A stretch of DNA of 64,000 nt from Spirometra erinaceieuropaei (GCA_902702965.1 CACRXP010000094.1:125611-189610), one strand, 5' to 3'; positions 23,206 through 35,214 are shown, counted from the first letter of the stretch. Made by a program: numbers and translations. The notes: generated by a model not told the origin, from the sequence alone.

Positions 23206-25258
23206 GTCCGTGTCCACGATGTGACGGAAGCCGGGGGCTGCGCGGTTAGCATAAGAGCCAAAATATAAATTCATGACTTCGGTTGGTAAAGCGGTAAAAA
23301 CCACTGGCGTTATGGAACTCACTCCTCCCGTTGTGCCTCGGGGCTCCCACTCTCTAGCGGGGCAATAGCAGCATTTCGGCGCGAAATATAGGCAGAATAG
23401 CATTTCTAGCAAAGACAACAGACATTGTTCTAGGGCTTCTTTAATGTAAAGCAGGTGGGAAACACGGCAAACGGATCCTTCATGAATAAACAAAAACCTC
23501 ATTAAAATACAGCGACACATGACAGGTGTTGAAGGAATTCGTGCGGCTGAAAAAACAAAAAATTCAAGACCCGCTTACATGATGAAAGATCGAATCATCC
23601 ATGCCTTTTTTGTCATTTAAGTCAGCACCCGAACTTAACATGTCATTAGCAGTGCGAAATTGCAAATTGTTTACAATTTTACTAGAGTCACTTATGGTGT
23701 CCAGACATAGAAAATTGACAAAGTCAAGGAAAATCGAACGTTTTGGTATTTTCTGTTAACAGTTTATGCTGAATGCAAAGCGCTAGGAACAAACCCAACC
23801 AGTGAGGCCGCTGAACAACCACGAGTTAAACAGTCGGAACAGTGACTAGCTGCCACAATTTGAGGATGGCTGACATTCACGCAGGGAGTAGAATGTTTAA
23901 GGGTAACGCAATCGCGTGGCTTTGAAGACGGCCCGGGTGAAATCGGACACAGACAGACATCTGGACATAAAAGACTAGCTATAAAAATGTTGAATTCAGT
24001 AGCCACCTCCCTCGTCCCTCGCCATCGAATCTGAAGTATCAGTTTACAAGCTCGTCTTGATAATTAAGGTAAACGGGCTAAAATGCTTGCATACAGACTC
24101 AAAGAGGAACAATATTATCAATCCCCCAGACAATTCGTTCTATCTCCACTGTCAACTGCTAGTTAGTGCTCAAATTGATTTCTTCAGGATCGCAATATTA
24201 ACGCTAACAACCTGCCCATTATACTTTAGAGCGTTACTCCCATTTCTGTCACTGCTGATTATCATCTCATTCCTCCTCACAATAAAACCATGCTCTCACC
24301 CATTTCGACCTGGTTTACTACGGAGTCATTGCAAACGTGTAATGAGAACAATCTATCAAGAACATTGCGTGCTAAATGCATGCAAAAACTGAACATTGAG
24401 ATTTTACTCCTATATGAACTTGCATCTTCGTGTAATTATTGCCATATGCTAGTTGCATTAAACTTCCAGACGATTCAGATTGTAAAAAGGAATCATATAA
24501 AAGCGTGCAAAGATAAGATTTATGAGATCGGAAGGCAGTTTGCTTCATACTGAAGTGATATTTATAGAAAATCGTTAATTTCCTGGACGCTGTATAAATG
24601 TACGAGGACATCTTCACGGAAGGCTCATTTATTCATAGCAGCTGCTTATATTACGAGTCGGCCAACACTAATAAACAACACATAACCTGATTCGTCGCAA
24701 TACATCAATCTTACTATTGCCAGTTATTGTTACAGTCAGCTACAGAGTGCAGCGTTCACACGCATGTCAATGACTGAGCAACTGAGTCCAACTGAGCACG
24801 ACGGAATTATTCTGCGCTCCAACTGGGACAATTTCGTCTTGGATACCATCCCACAGTTACAGTCTCTGACATTGATACTGGAAGCGTACGTACAGACTAA
24901 CTTTGTGCATTTTTTGAATATTTATTCACGCATCGAAATTCGCCTGGAATCTGGATTAAGTGCAATTTGTTTATCAGCACGGTCCAACTGACAACGCAAC
25001 TGACTACGCAACCGATTTACGGTATATAGCCTAGAAAACCAATCGCTCAAAATCCTTCAAGGTCTGCAGTTATTCAAGTCCCACGAGATCTGGAAAGGGC
25101 TAAGTCGCTTCTGATTTAATTCAACAAAATTTATCGGATCTTAAGTATTTTTTCTCTTATTGAGTTTTGAATACTCACTTTAATTCATCATATATAAGCG
25201 GACGTATTCGTTATAACATCGAAAGCGGAATTATACCTATTATATCACGTCGAAGTTT
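23206..25258. other. Intergenic DNA; contains a relative of the 44.6-kb element; LINE 5' flank
   Basis: 23312-23393 resembles the left end and core of the inverted-repeat element at 44588 (GGAACTCACTC, CCGTTGTGCCT, ATATAGGCA). The remainder has no recognised gene. The last few hundred bases before 25259 may be the LINE 5' UTR, but the 5' boundary cannot be set from one copy. Confidence 0.4.
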
Positions 25259-25792
25259 ATGGATTCTCAGCAGGCTAACTGTAGTAGTACCGCCAGCGAC
25301 GGCACCTCTTTCGAAGATAAGTCCGGTGAGTTGTCCTTCGCATCCAGACCCTGTGCTCGCTCTACCTTCGCCTCCAGCCAACGACCAGCAAAGCGTGCAA
25401 AAAGCGTAAATACCGCAAAAAGTGTGAGGTACGATGACGAGCCTTGTGCTGGGTGCTCAGATATTCAAATCAAAGTAGAACAACTGGAAAAGGAGCTTGC
25501 TGATTTAAGGACGCTCGTGCAACAGACCGTAGTCGGCCAGAACGTGTCCAGTGTTAGAATCCCAAAAACGAAGAGCAAAACGCAAAAAACGCGAAAAAAT
25601 ATCTCCTCGGGGGAATCTTCAAACACGAGTAGCAACTCAACAGCCAAAAGCGCAGACGCCGGTAACAGCAGGAGAATGAAAACGAAGCCGCCGATAAAGG
25701 GAGACTCGATTCCCACGCACGATGTCTTAAGCGATGTCGCAAAAAAATTACCTATCGCGGAATCCATGTCACCTAAACCTCTTGCTGTAAGT

Positions 25793-25804
25793 GATGGGAT
25801 TTCT
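25793..25804 (+). repeat. Target-site duplication, left copy
   Basis: GATGGGATTTCT, repeated exactly at 25986-25997, flanking the antisense SINE. Confidence 0.9.
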
Positions 25805-25985
25805 AGGCAGAATAGTATTACCGACAAAGACAAGGGAGACTGGAATGGCCATTTCTGGCTTATTAGCCGTCGTCAGCCAGCCATACCCAAGCCCGAAGTG
25901 TGGACCATCCGAGCCTCGAACTCGCGACCTGTTGGTTTAGAAGTCAACGCCTCTACTCACCGGGCCACGAGCCCGTTGCCTTGTC
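25805..25985 (-). mobile_element. tRNA-derived SINE inserted in LINE ORF1
   Basis: Read on the minus strand, the head resembles tRNA-Arg(TCT): GGGCTCGTGGCCCGGTGAG (A-box region), a GACTTCTAAACC anticodon arm, and GAGTTCGAGGC (B box). The body contains GCCAGAAATGGCCATTCCAG and it ends CTTTGTCGGTAATACTATTCT. A close copy lies at 44766-44946 on the plus strand. Perfect 12-bp duplications flank it, which supports LINE-type insertion. It is 181 bases long. The A and B boxes would form an internal Pol III promoter. Confidence 0.9.
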
Positions 25986-25997
25986 GATGGGATTTCT
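25986..25997 (+). repeat. Target-site duplication, right copy
   Basis: Exact repeat of 25793-25804. Confidence 0.9.
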
Positions 25998-26954
25998 GTT
26001 CTGCCTGGAGACGATACACCTGGGTCATCCAGTCTACTCTTGCCCTCTTGTTCTGGCAACCACCCCGAGCGCACTACAGAGCACGTATCTGAATGTGAAG
26101 ACATAAGCCAGCGTGTAGAGGGGAGAGGGAAACGCCATGACAGGATTCCGAATTCCCAGCCAGCCCTGATGGGTTGCTCGGTACAGCCGGTAGACAGTAA
26201 AAGTGTGCGTCCAAGCGATGACTCCGTAAATCGTCCTCGCCCACTTTCAGCGCATTCACCGGAAAGACAGAGTAAGGAGGACCATGCTCGCCAGCAGTGT
26301 CTGGTTATTCAGGGTTTGTCAGAATCGAATGCGAGTCAGACCTGAAGACCAGGTCTCAGAGGACCTTGCATCTTTTCATGGTCTGCTAAATCATTTACTG
26401 CCGGCAGACATGGAAATAAAGGTTCTGAAAGCATTCCGGATAGGAAAAAGGAGTGAAGACAGGACAGTAGCACAGCCACCTCGCCCTCTCAAAATTATGC
26501 TGGAGAACAAAGAGCAAATCAAGTTTATCCTCTCTAAAAAAACCGATCTCAGAAACACACACAAACAGGTTTTTTTTCAACCGGACTATTCACCAGCGGA
26601 ACGGTTGAAACGCCGTGAACTTGTCTTGGAGTTAAAATCAAGACTGAAGGATGGCGAACACAATCTGGCTATTTTCAAGGGGAAGGTAGTTCGGAAATAT
26701 ATGCCGTTTCAGTGGAACCAGCCTGTAATACTACGAACGACGACAGCTACTCAGCTAAAACAGACACCTTCGTTGAACCACCTGATCAAGGCGCCAACAC
26801 AAGTGAGCCCGTAGCGTCCAGTGATCTGACTGAAACAAGGCATGTAAATGGAACCAATCAGGTAACGGAAGAGCCTAGAGAACACGACGTCCGCGATAAC
26901 GGAGTAATGCTCACAGCAGTAACAAATGCAACGGGAAATTCGGCTGCTGCTTAA

Positions 26955-29739
26955 CTGAGGTGCTTGTACACGAATACTCAAAGCCTCCTATCGAAACTAG
27001 ACGAACTAAAACTTTGCCTTGTTGAGCTGTCTCCAGATGTTTTAGCAGTAACTGAGACCTGGCTGTCCGAGAATATTAGCGATAACGAAGTAGCCTTGCC
27101 TAGATACCAAATTTATCGGAGGCACAGGGAACATCGTCAGGGAGGTGGTATCGTTGTGTATGTGAATGACGGTCTGGCAGTGTCGGATAACACCACCAAG
27201 TTTGTGTGCAGTACGGAAGCTATCTGGTTGACCATCAAGGCTACCGGTTCCCCGTGTCTCGATGTCCTCACTGTCTACGGACCACCTCGGACAGACCGAA
27301 TCGCCGACACTCAACTATTGGAGCAGTTGGAGAAATTTTCCAGTCGACCTAACATCTTGATCATGGGCGACTTCAACGCACCAGGAACAAACTGGAATAC
27401 CCTCCAAGCGTCATGTCCAAAATCGGCATTTGATTACCGCCTGTTGAGAAAGACATTAAATGCGTGCCTCACACAACATGTAATGTTCCCAACAAGAACA
27501 AGTGAAGGACAAAGGGCAAACTGCCTGGATCTGGTCTTTACGAAAACACCAGAAAGCATAGACGAGATCGCCTCCATGCCGCCCCTTGGCCGAAGTGACC
27601 ACGTAGTGCTTATGTGGGATTATTCGTTATTCTCCATTTCACACACTCCAGGCCACAAAAGGCGTAATGTTTGGCGGGGCGATTTCAATCAGATGAGGGC
27701 AGTTTTATCGGGTCTTGACTGGGGCTCTTTGTTTACGGGAAGTGCCAACGATGACTGGGAGCTGTTCAAGAATGTCCTTCTGCAGCTCATCAACAACCAC
27801 TGCCTACTGACTAGTGTAAGACTGAACAAACGCCCTGGGTGGCTAAATAGCAACCTCAAAAAAGAAATCAACAGGAAGCACAAATTGTGGAGAAAATACT
27901 GCGTCACTAGACAAGCTGAATGCTTCAACACCTACAAGACACAGTGGAACAAACTGAGGAAGCTGATAATTCAGACGCGGCGGGAATTCGAGAAGAACTT
28001 GCTACAAAAAGCAACGAAGAACCCAAAATTTCTCTACAGCTACCTCCGACGAACTACAAGGAACAGGCATCAAATCCCCTTGATAAAGACTACTGATGGC
28101 GTTGAGATCGCTGATAGTAGGGATAAAGCTGCGTATTTTTCACGGTTTTTCCAATCAGTCTACACAAACGAGGCAAGGTTCCTTCCTCCCTCCACAGAAG
28201 AACTGCCGACTCCAAGCGTCAGTGATATAGTCTTCTCAGAAGGCATTGTCCGAAGAGAATTAGAGGCATTGAACGAATCGAAGTCGCCAGGACCAGACGA
28301 GATTCCATCCAAGCTTCTGAAGGAACTTGCCCGTGAGCTCTCTGTGCCTTTGTCGATGCTCTTTTAAGCGTCATTTGACACTGGAACATTTCAATCGATT
28401 GGAAGCTGGCGCATATTACTCCACTACACGAAGGAGGTAACAGGGCAGCGACGACAAATTACCGGCCCATAAGCTTGACATGCATTCTCTGCAAAGTGAT
28501 GGAAAGGATCATAAAGTGTGAACTAATGCAATTCCTGGAAGTTCACGGCCTGCTATCGAAATGCCAACATGGGTTCCGAAAAGGAAGATCCTGCACGACA
28601 AACCTGCTGCAATCTCTCCAGAGCTGGACCCAAGCTCTCGACGACAGGCACGCGGTCCACATAGCCTTCAACGACTTCCAGAAGGCTTTCGACACTGTGC
28701 CACATCAAAGGCTCTTGCATTAACTAAAAAAATAGGGATCAGTGGCAACTTCCTTAAGTATATCGAAAACTTCCCTTTGGGTCGACACCAGGTTGTCTAC
28801 ATCGATCGGTGAAAATCAGATCCTGCTATGGTCGATAGTGGTGTCCCCCAGGGTTCAGTTCTAGGACCCATTTTGTTCCTTATCTACGTGGACGATGCCG
28901 CAAGAGATTTGGTCTGTGAAGTAGCAATGTTTGCGGACGACATGAAGATATGGAGTGTAATTCGTGGTCCTGCCGATGAAGACAGACTGCAGATGAACCT
29001 GAATCGGTTGGTGGAGTGGTCAAACCGTTGGCTCCTGCGGTTCAACGTTGCCAAATGTAGCATACTTCGCCTAGGCAACACAGCCAGATCCGCCAACACA
29101 AGAGGCTACTTTCTGGGCGGTGCAGCCCAACAAGAGGTCGAAGCCCAAAAGGATCTCGGTGTGCTTACGACGAGTTCCCTAAAACCATCCGCCCACTGTT
29201 CGAGGGTGGCAAAAACCGCAATGTCCGTACTGTACTGTCCGTACTTTGACGAAGAAGCCTTCTCTAAGACATTCAGAACATTCGTCCGGCCGCATTTAGA
29301 GTACGGCATACAAGCTTGGAGGCCGTGGGGTGTTGTGGATCAAAACTGCCTCGAAAGAGTCCAGAGGAGAGCCACGAAGATGGTCAGGGGTCAAAGCTCC
29401 TTTCCTTATGCGACCCGCCTAGTAAATCTGAACCTCTTTCCTTTGAGATACAGGCAACTTCGCGGAGATCTCTTGCAAGCCTTCCGCATTGTAAAGGAGT
29501 TGGATTGCAGTCTGGCCTTCGAGGAATTTTTTGAATTTGCTACCACGACAAACCTCCGAGGTCACCCGTTAAAACTGCGCACTCAGCAGGCACGGCTGGA
29601 TGTGCGGAAGTTCTCCTTCTCGGTTCGGAAGGTCAAACCGCGGAATGAGCTTCCCGCAGATGTTGTGGTGTCACCATCTGTACAAAGTTTTAAGAAGAAC
29701 CTGGACATATTTATGTTCCGAAATGACCAAGAGCGATGA
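26955..29739 (+). pseudogene. LINE ORF2 (APE endonuclease + reverse transcriptase), disrupted
   Basis: Encodes target nicking and reverse transcription. The endonuclease shows YTNTQSLLSKLDEL at the start, AVTETWLS, GGGIVVYV, MGDFNAPG (27363-27386) and SDHVVLMW (SDH at 27594-27602). RT follows: SPGPDEIPSKLL, then after breaks HGFRKGRSCTTNLLQ, motif A FNDFQKAFDTVPH (catalytic Asp kept), motif B SGVPQGSVLGP and motif C FADD (28930-28941). Breaks are TAA at 28365, a frameshift near 28395, another near 28715, and TGA at 28810. The frame opens directly after the ORF1 stop, in the same frame and without an ATG (TAA CTG AGG), so start by reinitiation, or a lost ATG, is possible. It ends at TGA 29737-29739. 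Function is certain at family level; this copy is dead. Confidence 0.9.
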
Positions 29740-29915
29740 GAAGTAGAGCTCACCCCCCTGTAACTCCTTCTCATTTTGTCCCACCATTATGGGCGTGTTC
29801 GAACTATTTCAGCGCAGAACATCTAACTGTACACCACGAATTTTTTGCGTTGCAAATAGGGTACTCAAAGGCTTACGCCTATTTCCCTCAATAAACTGAA
29901 CTGAACTGAACTGAA
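29740..29915 (+). other. LINE 3' UTR with (CTGAA)4 tail
   Basis: 176 bases from the ORF2 stop to the tail. It contains CATTATGGGCGTGTT, shared with the fragment at 22850, and AATAAA just before the pentamer repeats. Confidence 0.8.
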
Positions 29916-31406
29916 TTGCCTTCCGTCAGAGCATCCAGAAGAACACAATTCATATGCACTTTCCAGCATTTAGCACAGATAACTTAGTAGCTGAACTATA
30001 ATGTATTAACGTATTCTAAAATTCGACCAAACATATTGCCGTCTGACAAAAAAAAAATTACATACACATTCTGGCAGCATTTTAATAGTTTAAGTTTATC
30101 AGCTGTTATTTATTATTTTAAGCGGTTGCGTCAAATAATTTTGCCAATCCAGGGTGAGCTGATGGGATCGTTTATATATTTAATTTTAAAATTTATGAAT
30201 TTTTTCTGTGTGTTATTTCTTCTCGCGACTATAATAATGACATAAAAAATGTTGCATTTTAAGCGAAATACCAAAGACCCCCTACTTAAGTCAATGTTAA
30301 CATGACATATATTTTTGTATGTGATATAAATGTCAGTATGATAATGTCGTGCATCGAAATGTTCGGTCAGCTAACTGTGAATTCATACTCGAAAAGTCCA
30401 AACGCAATAAAAAAAACCTTATTACTTAAATTGAATTCCATTGCTAAGGCGCCGACCTCTACTATATTTCACTATCAGCTGTATTAAACGCGAAAAAGGA
30501 GGAGTTGAGGGTCCCACAGTGACGCGAGAAGATCTGATATGACAAGGGGAACAAAAACTGCAAATAGTCAGGCGTCCGCACGCGCATTTCTTTCGGTAAG
30601 TGGACACGAGGGGTAACATCGATGATCGGCCTTGTTTGGCCTCTTCCTCGGCCCGTTCACAGCCCCTCGCAGTCCGTCATAGCCTTCTCGTGAGGCGAGA
30701 CTGTGAGGTGGCACGGGGAAGCTGATTCTGGCAGAACAATGTCCAGCGTCTTACCCAAATTGGTGAAACTGAATGTTGTCGTGTGCTGGTATACACGGTG
30801 GGATTCAAGAACTCGTCGGGGACTCAATAGTTGTCGGAGCGTCAATATCTCCTTGGGGCCTACCTTTGTTGGTTATCACACTTCGGCCATAGACAGCTTT
30901 GAATTGGCTTTATTAAGAAAACGTTGAAGATGGTTTACGGAATGAAACTTTTTTTCTTAATCAGACGTTTCTCGCAAGTCGTCTCCTTCCTGCTTGTGAT
31001 TAGGTACCATGCTCACGGAGCCTCAGTTATCCGAAGCCCTTTTTGTCTCCTAAATTTTGTCAGATCACGAAATTGACCTAGGGCACCCGCATATGCAATA
31101 AGCACTAACTCTACTGCAACAGCAATTTTCGCAGGGGAGGAATATCAACTATCACTGCATAGGCTTAGGTGTTCCGCACGCTCGACTGACTACTTGTCAA
31201 ATTAAAAGTGCCGTTTTATAGCTCATTTCTTCGTCTGGCCACAGAAAAATTGTTATCCCCACGAAAAACGAATAAAAACGAAGTCGTATGCATTCTCCTG
31301 TACTGTTTATTCAATTCTATGCAGATATCACAGACACACAAATTTCTGTTTTAATCCAAGTGCTCCTTTTTCATTTAACGGACGTTTGCCCACGTCTTTA
31401 CCGCAT
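29916..31406. other. Intergenic DNA, nothing recognised
   Basis: AT-rich up to about 30480, then GC-moderate. Frames are at most 74 codons and show no domain. Confidence 0.35.
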
Positions 31407-31907
31407 TTAACCTAACAAACGTTTTTTCTTTGTTCTAATATCAAATATAGCTGTTCTAGCAGACGACTTACCGTTTTGAGTTACGAAAACTTGTAGCCCA
31501 GCCACTTTTGCACTAGTGTTTTTTTTCTCGTATCTTTTTAGTTCGGTGACTGCTCTGTGACGCAATTCATCAAACGGAAGGCGAGATCTGAAACCTCTGC
31601 ATTTGCGGATCAGTTGCAACCTCCCAAACGGATTGATTAGTCTTAGATTCGGCTTGCCCAACCGGCGGCTCGTCACGAACTGTAGGTGCGTGTACGCGTT
31701 TGTAAAAAACTTAAATATTTGTGTCATGCAAAGCCTTAGTTCTCCTTTTAATACTTTTTCGCAAACAAACTTAGAGAGGCAATTGGTAACTGACATAGTT
31801 CGCGACCATACCCGCATGTCTCTATCCAGCTCGAAACAATCGGGTTTCATTTTATTCAAACGTCTGTCAGCATCCTCTGCCGTGGAATAATAAGTTCTAC
31901 TCGTCAC
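31407..31907 (-). CDS. Unassigned 166-codon open frame, possible exon
   Basis: One of the longest frames outside recognised transposons. It is basic, with stretches such as LRLINPFGRLQLIRKCRG and FDELRHRAVTELKRYEK, and no family is recognised. A strong donor-like CG|GTAAGT (minus strand, GT at 31471-31470) lies inside it, so a real exon might end at 31472 after QVFVTQNG. No matching acceptor with a pyrimidine tract is obvious upstream. In a window this size a frame of this length can occur by chance, so the call is weak. Confidence 0.22.
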   Translation of the reverse strand: MTSRTYYSTAEDADRRLNKMKPDCFELDRDMRVWSRTMSVTNCLSKFVCEKVLKGELRLCMTQIFKFFTNAYTHLQFVTSRRLGKPNLRLINPFGRLQLIRKCRGFRSRLPFDELRHRAVTELKRYEKKNTSAKVAGLQVFVTQNGKSSARTAIFDIRTKKKRLLG

Positions 31908-34401
31908 TTAATATGCGAAAGATGGCTTCTCACACGGGCATTTTTCCGGATTGACCCTTAACATCACAAATGACCCGTAAAACGTCTTTATTTCACCTCA
32001 TAAACAGCTCGTAGTGCTATGCAACAGGCGTGCAGCTTTCTTTTTAAAATAGGCAAACTAGGGCATGTTTTTTTAACGCTCGCCATTCTTATCAGGGACG
32101 GTGTTAGAAATAGTTATTTAGGAAGGTTAAATAGGTTTGTTTTCAAAAATCGGGGGCTTTTGAAAGCAGGGTATTTTAGCAAAAATGGCATTCTACCCCA
32201 TGTTGATCGAGAGGCATTTCTTCAGTCAGAAGTGGTACAGATTGAGTTCGTCTAGGCGACAGAGTATAGACGTATTTGCGATAAACCATCCACTTACCTC
32301 ATCTGCTTTTCTGCAGAAGCATATGAACAAAAACACCGTCACAAAACCGTCAAAATATACTCTGGAGACTAGCATATGCTGTTTGGATAACGTCTTGATC
32401 CATTAGATTAACATCTGATCCGATTCCAAAAATCGTTGCCTGCCTCCAGGGATTAATTTCGTTCGATTCTATGTTGAGTTGGAACAAAGTTAACAAAGGG
32501 TTTCGTGATATCTGTTTCAATATTAATTGCACTTAAAGTTTCTCCTCAGCATACGGACGACTTTTGCCGTGGATTTTGGCTGGCTCTTGACTGTAACAGC
32601 AAGTATATTTCGCTTATTTGGGACGACAAGTCTTAATTTTTTAACATTCCAGTGGCTTTTGACTTCGTAAACATGTGTCGCTTCGTTTATCTCTAGCCAT
32701 TGGATCATTTAACCGATGCTGCTGTTGTACATGGCTCTAAGTTGTTACGACGAACTCGATTATCCTACTGCAGAAAAAGGACTAGTTTTAGTTTTAGCGG
32801 GTCTCAGTTATGATCCATTTTTGCTCGACTGTTAACGAGGCCGCTTTAGTTCATGGATTTTGTTTATCTGTGCATGCGCCTGTTTAATTCAGTCACAGTT
32901 TTCCGTCTACCGTAATATCAGGTTTTATAATTTCCTGTAAGTTGTTATTGGTAAGGATCGGGTTGAGGCCCCCAAACATCTGTGGCATGCAAACACTACC
33001 TACTTATTGAAGTGAATTTAAGTCCGAAACAATTATCGCGGTTTAGTGTTTCATCGTACAATGATGGGTCGTCTACTGTAGGCGGTCTGGTGCATTAACT
33101 ACAATGACCTCAGCTCAAAGAGTTGAGAAGCGATCGTTAAAAAACGCTAACAAAGTTATAAGTGAAGGCAAACATTCACACAGTAGGCATAGGTGATGAA
33201 GAATCAGGCAGCCAGAAAATTTGCTAATTTTCTGATCTTTTAAACCCATCAGGGAATCCATCGTCAGAGAGTAAAACAGCAGCAGTAACAACAGAACAAG
33301 CGACAGTCACTGGAAGCAAATACCGGAAGCAAGGCTAACCGTGAATTCATGGAAACCTAGACGTCTGAGATGAAGTCAGTCAATCGATGTATCGATTTGG
33401 CGCCCGCATAAAGATTCCTGCGTAGGCATTTTCAGAACTGCGTCAATGATCGTCAACTGGGAAAAGGGACAAGAGCGCAGTATGCGACCCCACTCAGGAA
33501 ACAAAAACCAAATGGGTTTATGTGTGCGACTAAACGGCGGAAAGGAGTACGTCAAGAACTGCCAAGAACTCGACCCCCCCGAAGAATGATGAGGGTATCT
33601 AGATATCTGACAGTGCAAGCAAAAATTGAACATTTTTCGAACATATTTCCAGTTTTTTGCAAGAGAGCGTGGAAGCGTCATGTATGAAGGGGGGAGGACG
33701 CAATATGCTATTATGACCTAGTTTTTGTTTCCTGATTGAAGGTTCGTACTTCGTTCTTTTTGGCACATGCCCTCTAAAACTATTGTCTGTTCTCTTGCTA
33801 CCCTTATCTCTGACGTTGGCTTCCGGCACGAGTTCGAATGGAACATTACATGTATAAAAAGGCAGAGGGGAATTAAAACGAAACCCGAATACAAGTAGTT
33901 TCCACCTAGTCACACCCAGGGTCATTTTTTCCTTATTAGTTCTCCATTGTGAAGGGAGCCACACGGCTTTTCAATGAACTAAACGTATAAAGGTCAGTAG
34001 CACTTTTGCAGTTTTGGCGAAAACCCAACACTCACATTAACTACTTCCGAAAAGGCAATGTTCTTAATCGGAGGTGAACTTTCCGACGTGGGTTTCGTCC
34101 TCGATTTCGAGATCTGCACATTAAGGCCGCACATCTGCACTACTGACCCCGGTCATTGGCGTAGTTCACGCCGTCCTGACGCCATTTACTGGTTGGTACA
34201 AACGTTCTGCCCGCTTCTCAGTGGGACACGTCGTTTGAAGTACATTATTCAACTTCTCAGGCGCGAGTTCTCGTGCATTCATGGAGCCGGGTACCTGTGC
34301 GCCAAGAGGGTAAAGTACAAATATAACCGGAAAATCGGACTTTGCTAACACGCTAGTGCTGCCTTATCCTGGCTTGGGAAAGTGACTTTTCATGAATGAT
34401 C
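31908..34401. other. Intergenic DNA with repeat family R4 (33560-33760)
   Basis: 33560-33760 matches 56480-56680 (GAAGAATGATGA, GACAGTGCAA, GAAGGGGGGAGGACGCAATATG against GAAAGGGGCGAGGATGCAGTATG, ATGACCTAG). The rest holds only short unassigned frames. Confidence 0.4.
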
Positions 34402-34427
34402 AGAAGAAGAAGAAGAAGAAGAAGAAG
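34402..34427. repeat. GAA microsatellite at a PLE 3' end
   Basis: About 26 bases of pure AGA/GAA repeat, directly abutting the terminal motif of the PLE that runs from 34960 down to 34427. Confidence 0.9.
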
Positions 34428-34960
34428 CGATCGCTGGAACAGGGGCTTTATTCGCCTGACGTTTTGGCTTCTCACTTGAATCCATAATCAGAGACAGTGG
34501 CAGAAAAGGATGACTCGCGCACAGTAAATTGCAGTATTTATAGGATGCAGTCGCTAAACTACCGCATAACTATAGCAATTAAACGCGCTCCCCTTTATCA
34601 AGGATGGCTGCCCGCTGGTGCGCTAATTGCTTGATGGCCCGCATGCAAGTTGTTAATTTCGGAAATGTCATCACCCATTTTGGATGCTGGCGCGATGATC
34701 GCGCGGCGACCTGAGAGTTGGCGTAATTTCTGCGTATCGCTGCCGCGTGTTCGACAATTCTCTTTGGGAGCAGTCTTTCGGGTTCTCCGACGTAGTTTCT
34801 TTGTCCGCAACTGCAGCAGATCCGGTAAACGACTCCATTAAGCAAATGTTCGGATTCCAGCAGTATGCACAAGTAGCGAAGAAGACGATTGCTCGTTCCT
34901 CAGAACCGTTTGTTCAATCTTCTGCGTTCTTTAACTCATTCAGTAGTCCATTGTGAAACA
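34427..34960 (-). mobile_element. PLE-4: 5'-truncated Penelope-like element (lineage A)
   Basis: Minus-strand remnant holding only the nuclease domain and 3' end. The 3' terminal signature (GTCTCTGATTATGG, CGTCAGGCGAATAAA, CCTGTTCCAGCGATCGC) matches 53987 and 12030, and (TTC)n follows. RT is absent, so the copy was 5'-truncated during insertion or eroded later. Confidence 0.75.
34579..34872 (-). pseudogene. PLE-4 GIY-YIG endonuclease fragment
   Basis: Encodes GVVYRICCSCGQRNYVGEPE followed by RLLPKRIVEHAAAI. These are the paired GIY (here GVVY) and YIG (here YVG) strands, the cysteine pair that precedes them in PLE nucleases, and the helix with R..EH. TGR after YVGE is changed to PER, an unusual substitution in this loop. 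In PLEs this domain cuts target DNA. The frame ends at 34579, short of the C-terminal part that contains the catalytic Glu, which is either frameshifted or lost. Confidence 0.75.
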
Positions 34961-35214
34961 CCAAAACGACAACATAGCAAGCATCAACTATAGGGAGAAT
35001 AAGTCAATGCAATATCAATAACGCCGGTCTGTATGTGACTGCGCCGGGCTGTGTATGTCGGCGCCAGGTCGACAAACCGATTAATTTATACATTTGACCT
35101 AGTCGCGGATTTTTGTGGACTGAGTTATGGGGCTTTCTAAACAGGATATGCGAATAGGAACGCCCCGAGCATAACTCCGGAAAGGACAAAATATTTCTAT
35201 GTCCTAATTCCAAC
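34961..35214. other. Short intergenic stretch, nothing recognised
   Basis: No frame or repeat of note. Confidence 0.3.

Larger units (their letters stand above)
25259..26954 (+). pseudogene. LINE ORF1 (RRM-like RNA-binding protein), disrupted
   Basis: Would encode the nucleic-acid-binding partner of ORF2. From the ATG at 25259 it has a Ser/Lys-rich N-terminus, a short predicted coiled coil (IQIKVEQLEKELADL, residues about 70-84) and basic segments. After a 193-base insertion (SINE plus duplicated target) the frame resumes at 25998. An RRM-like region follows, with CLVIQGL near 26300 and then IKVLKAFRIGK and RPLKIMLENKEQ. A frameshift lies near 26340 and another near 26700; the tail then ends at TAA 26952-26954. 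Removing the SINE and one target copy leaves the frame open across the site, so the SINE landed in a coding-competent or only lightly damaged ORF1. The RRM assignment is from pattern only. Confidence 0.8.
25259..29915 (+). mobile_element. CR1/Jockey-like non-LTR retrotransposon (LINE), inactive
   Basis: A near full-length LINE with ORF1, ORF2 and a 3' UTR ending in AATAAA (29890-29895) and four CTGAA units (29896-29915). ORF2 has the APE endonuclease followed by RT, and a short-repeat tail rather than poly(A), both typical of CR1-type elements. The copy carries a SINE insertion, at least four frameshifts and two nonsense codons, so it cannot move by itself. The 5' end is placed at the ORF1 ATG because the UTR boundary is unknown. 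No target-site duplication was found for the LINE. The clade name rests on gene order and tail type, not on a tree. Confidence 0.85.

Noticed and set aside
25900..26106. Plus-strand frame similar to one at 44640-44855 (minus)
   Set aside because: Both are antisense readings of the same SINE head and not a conserved protein.
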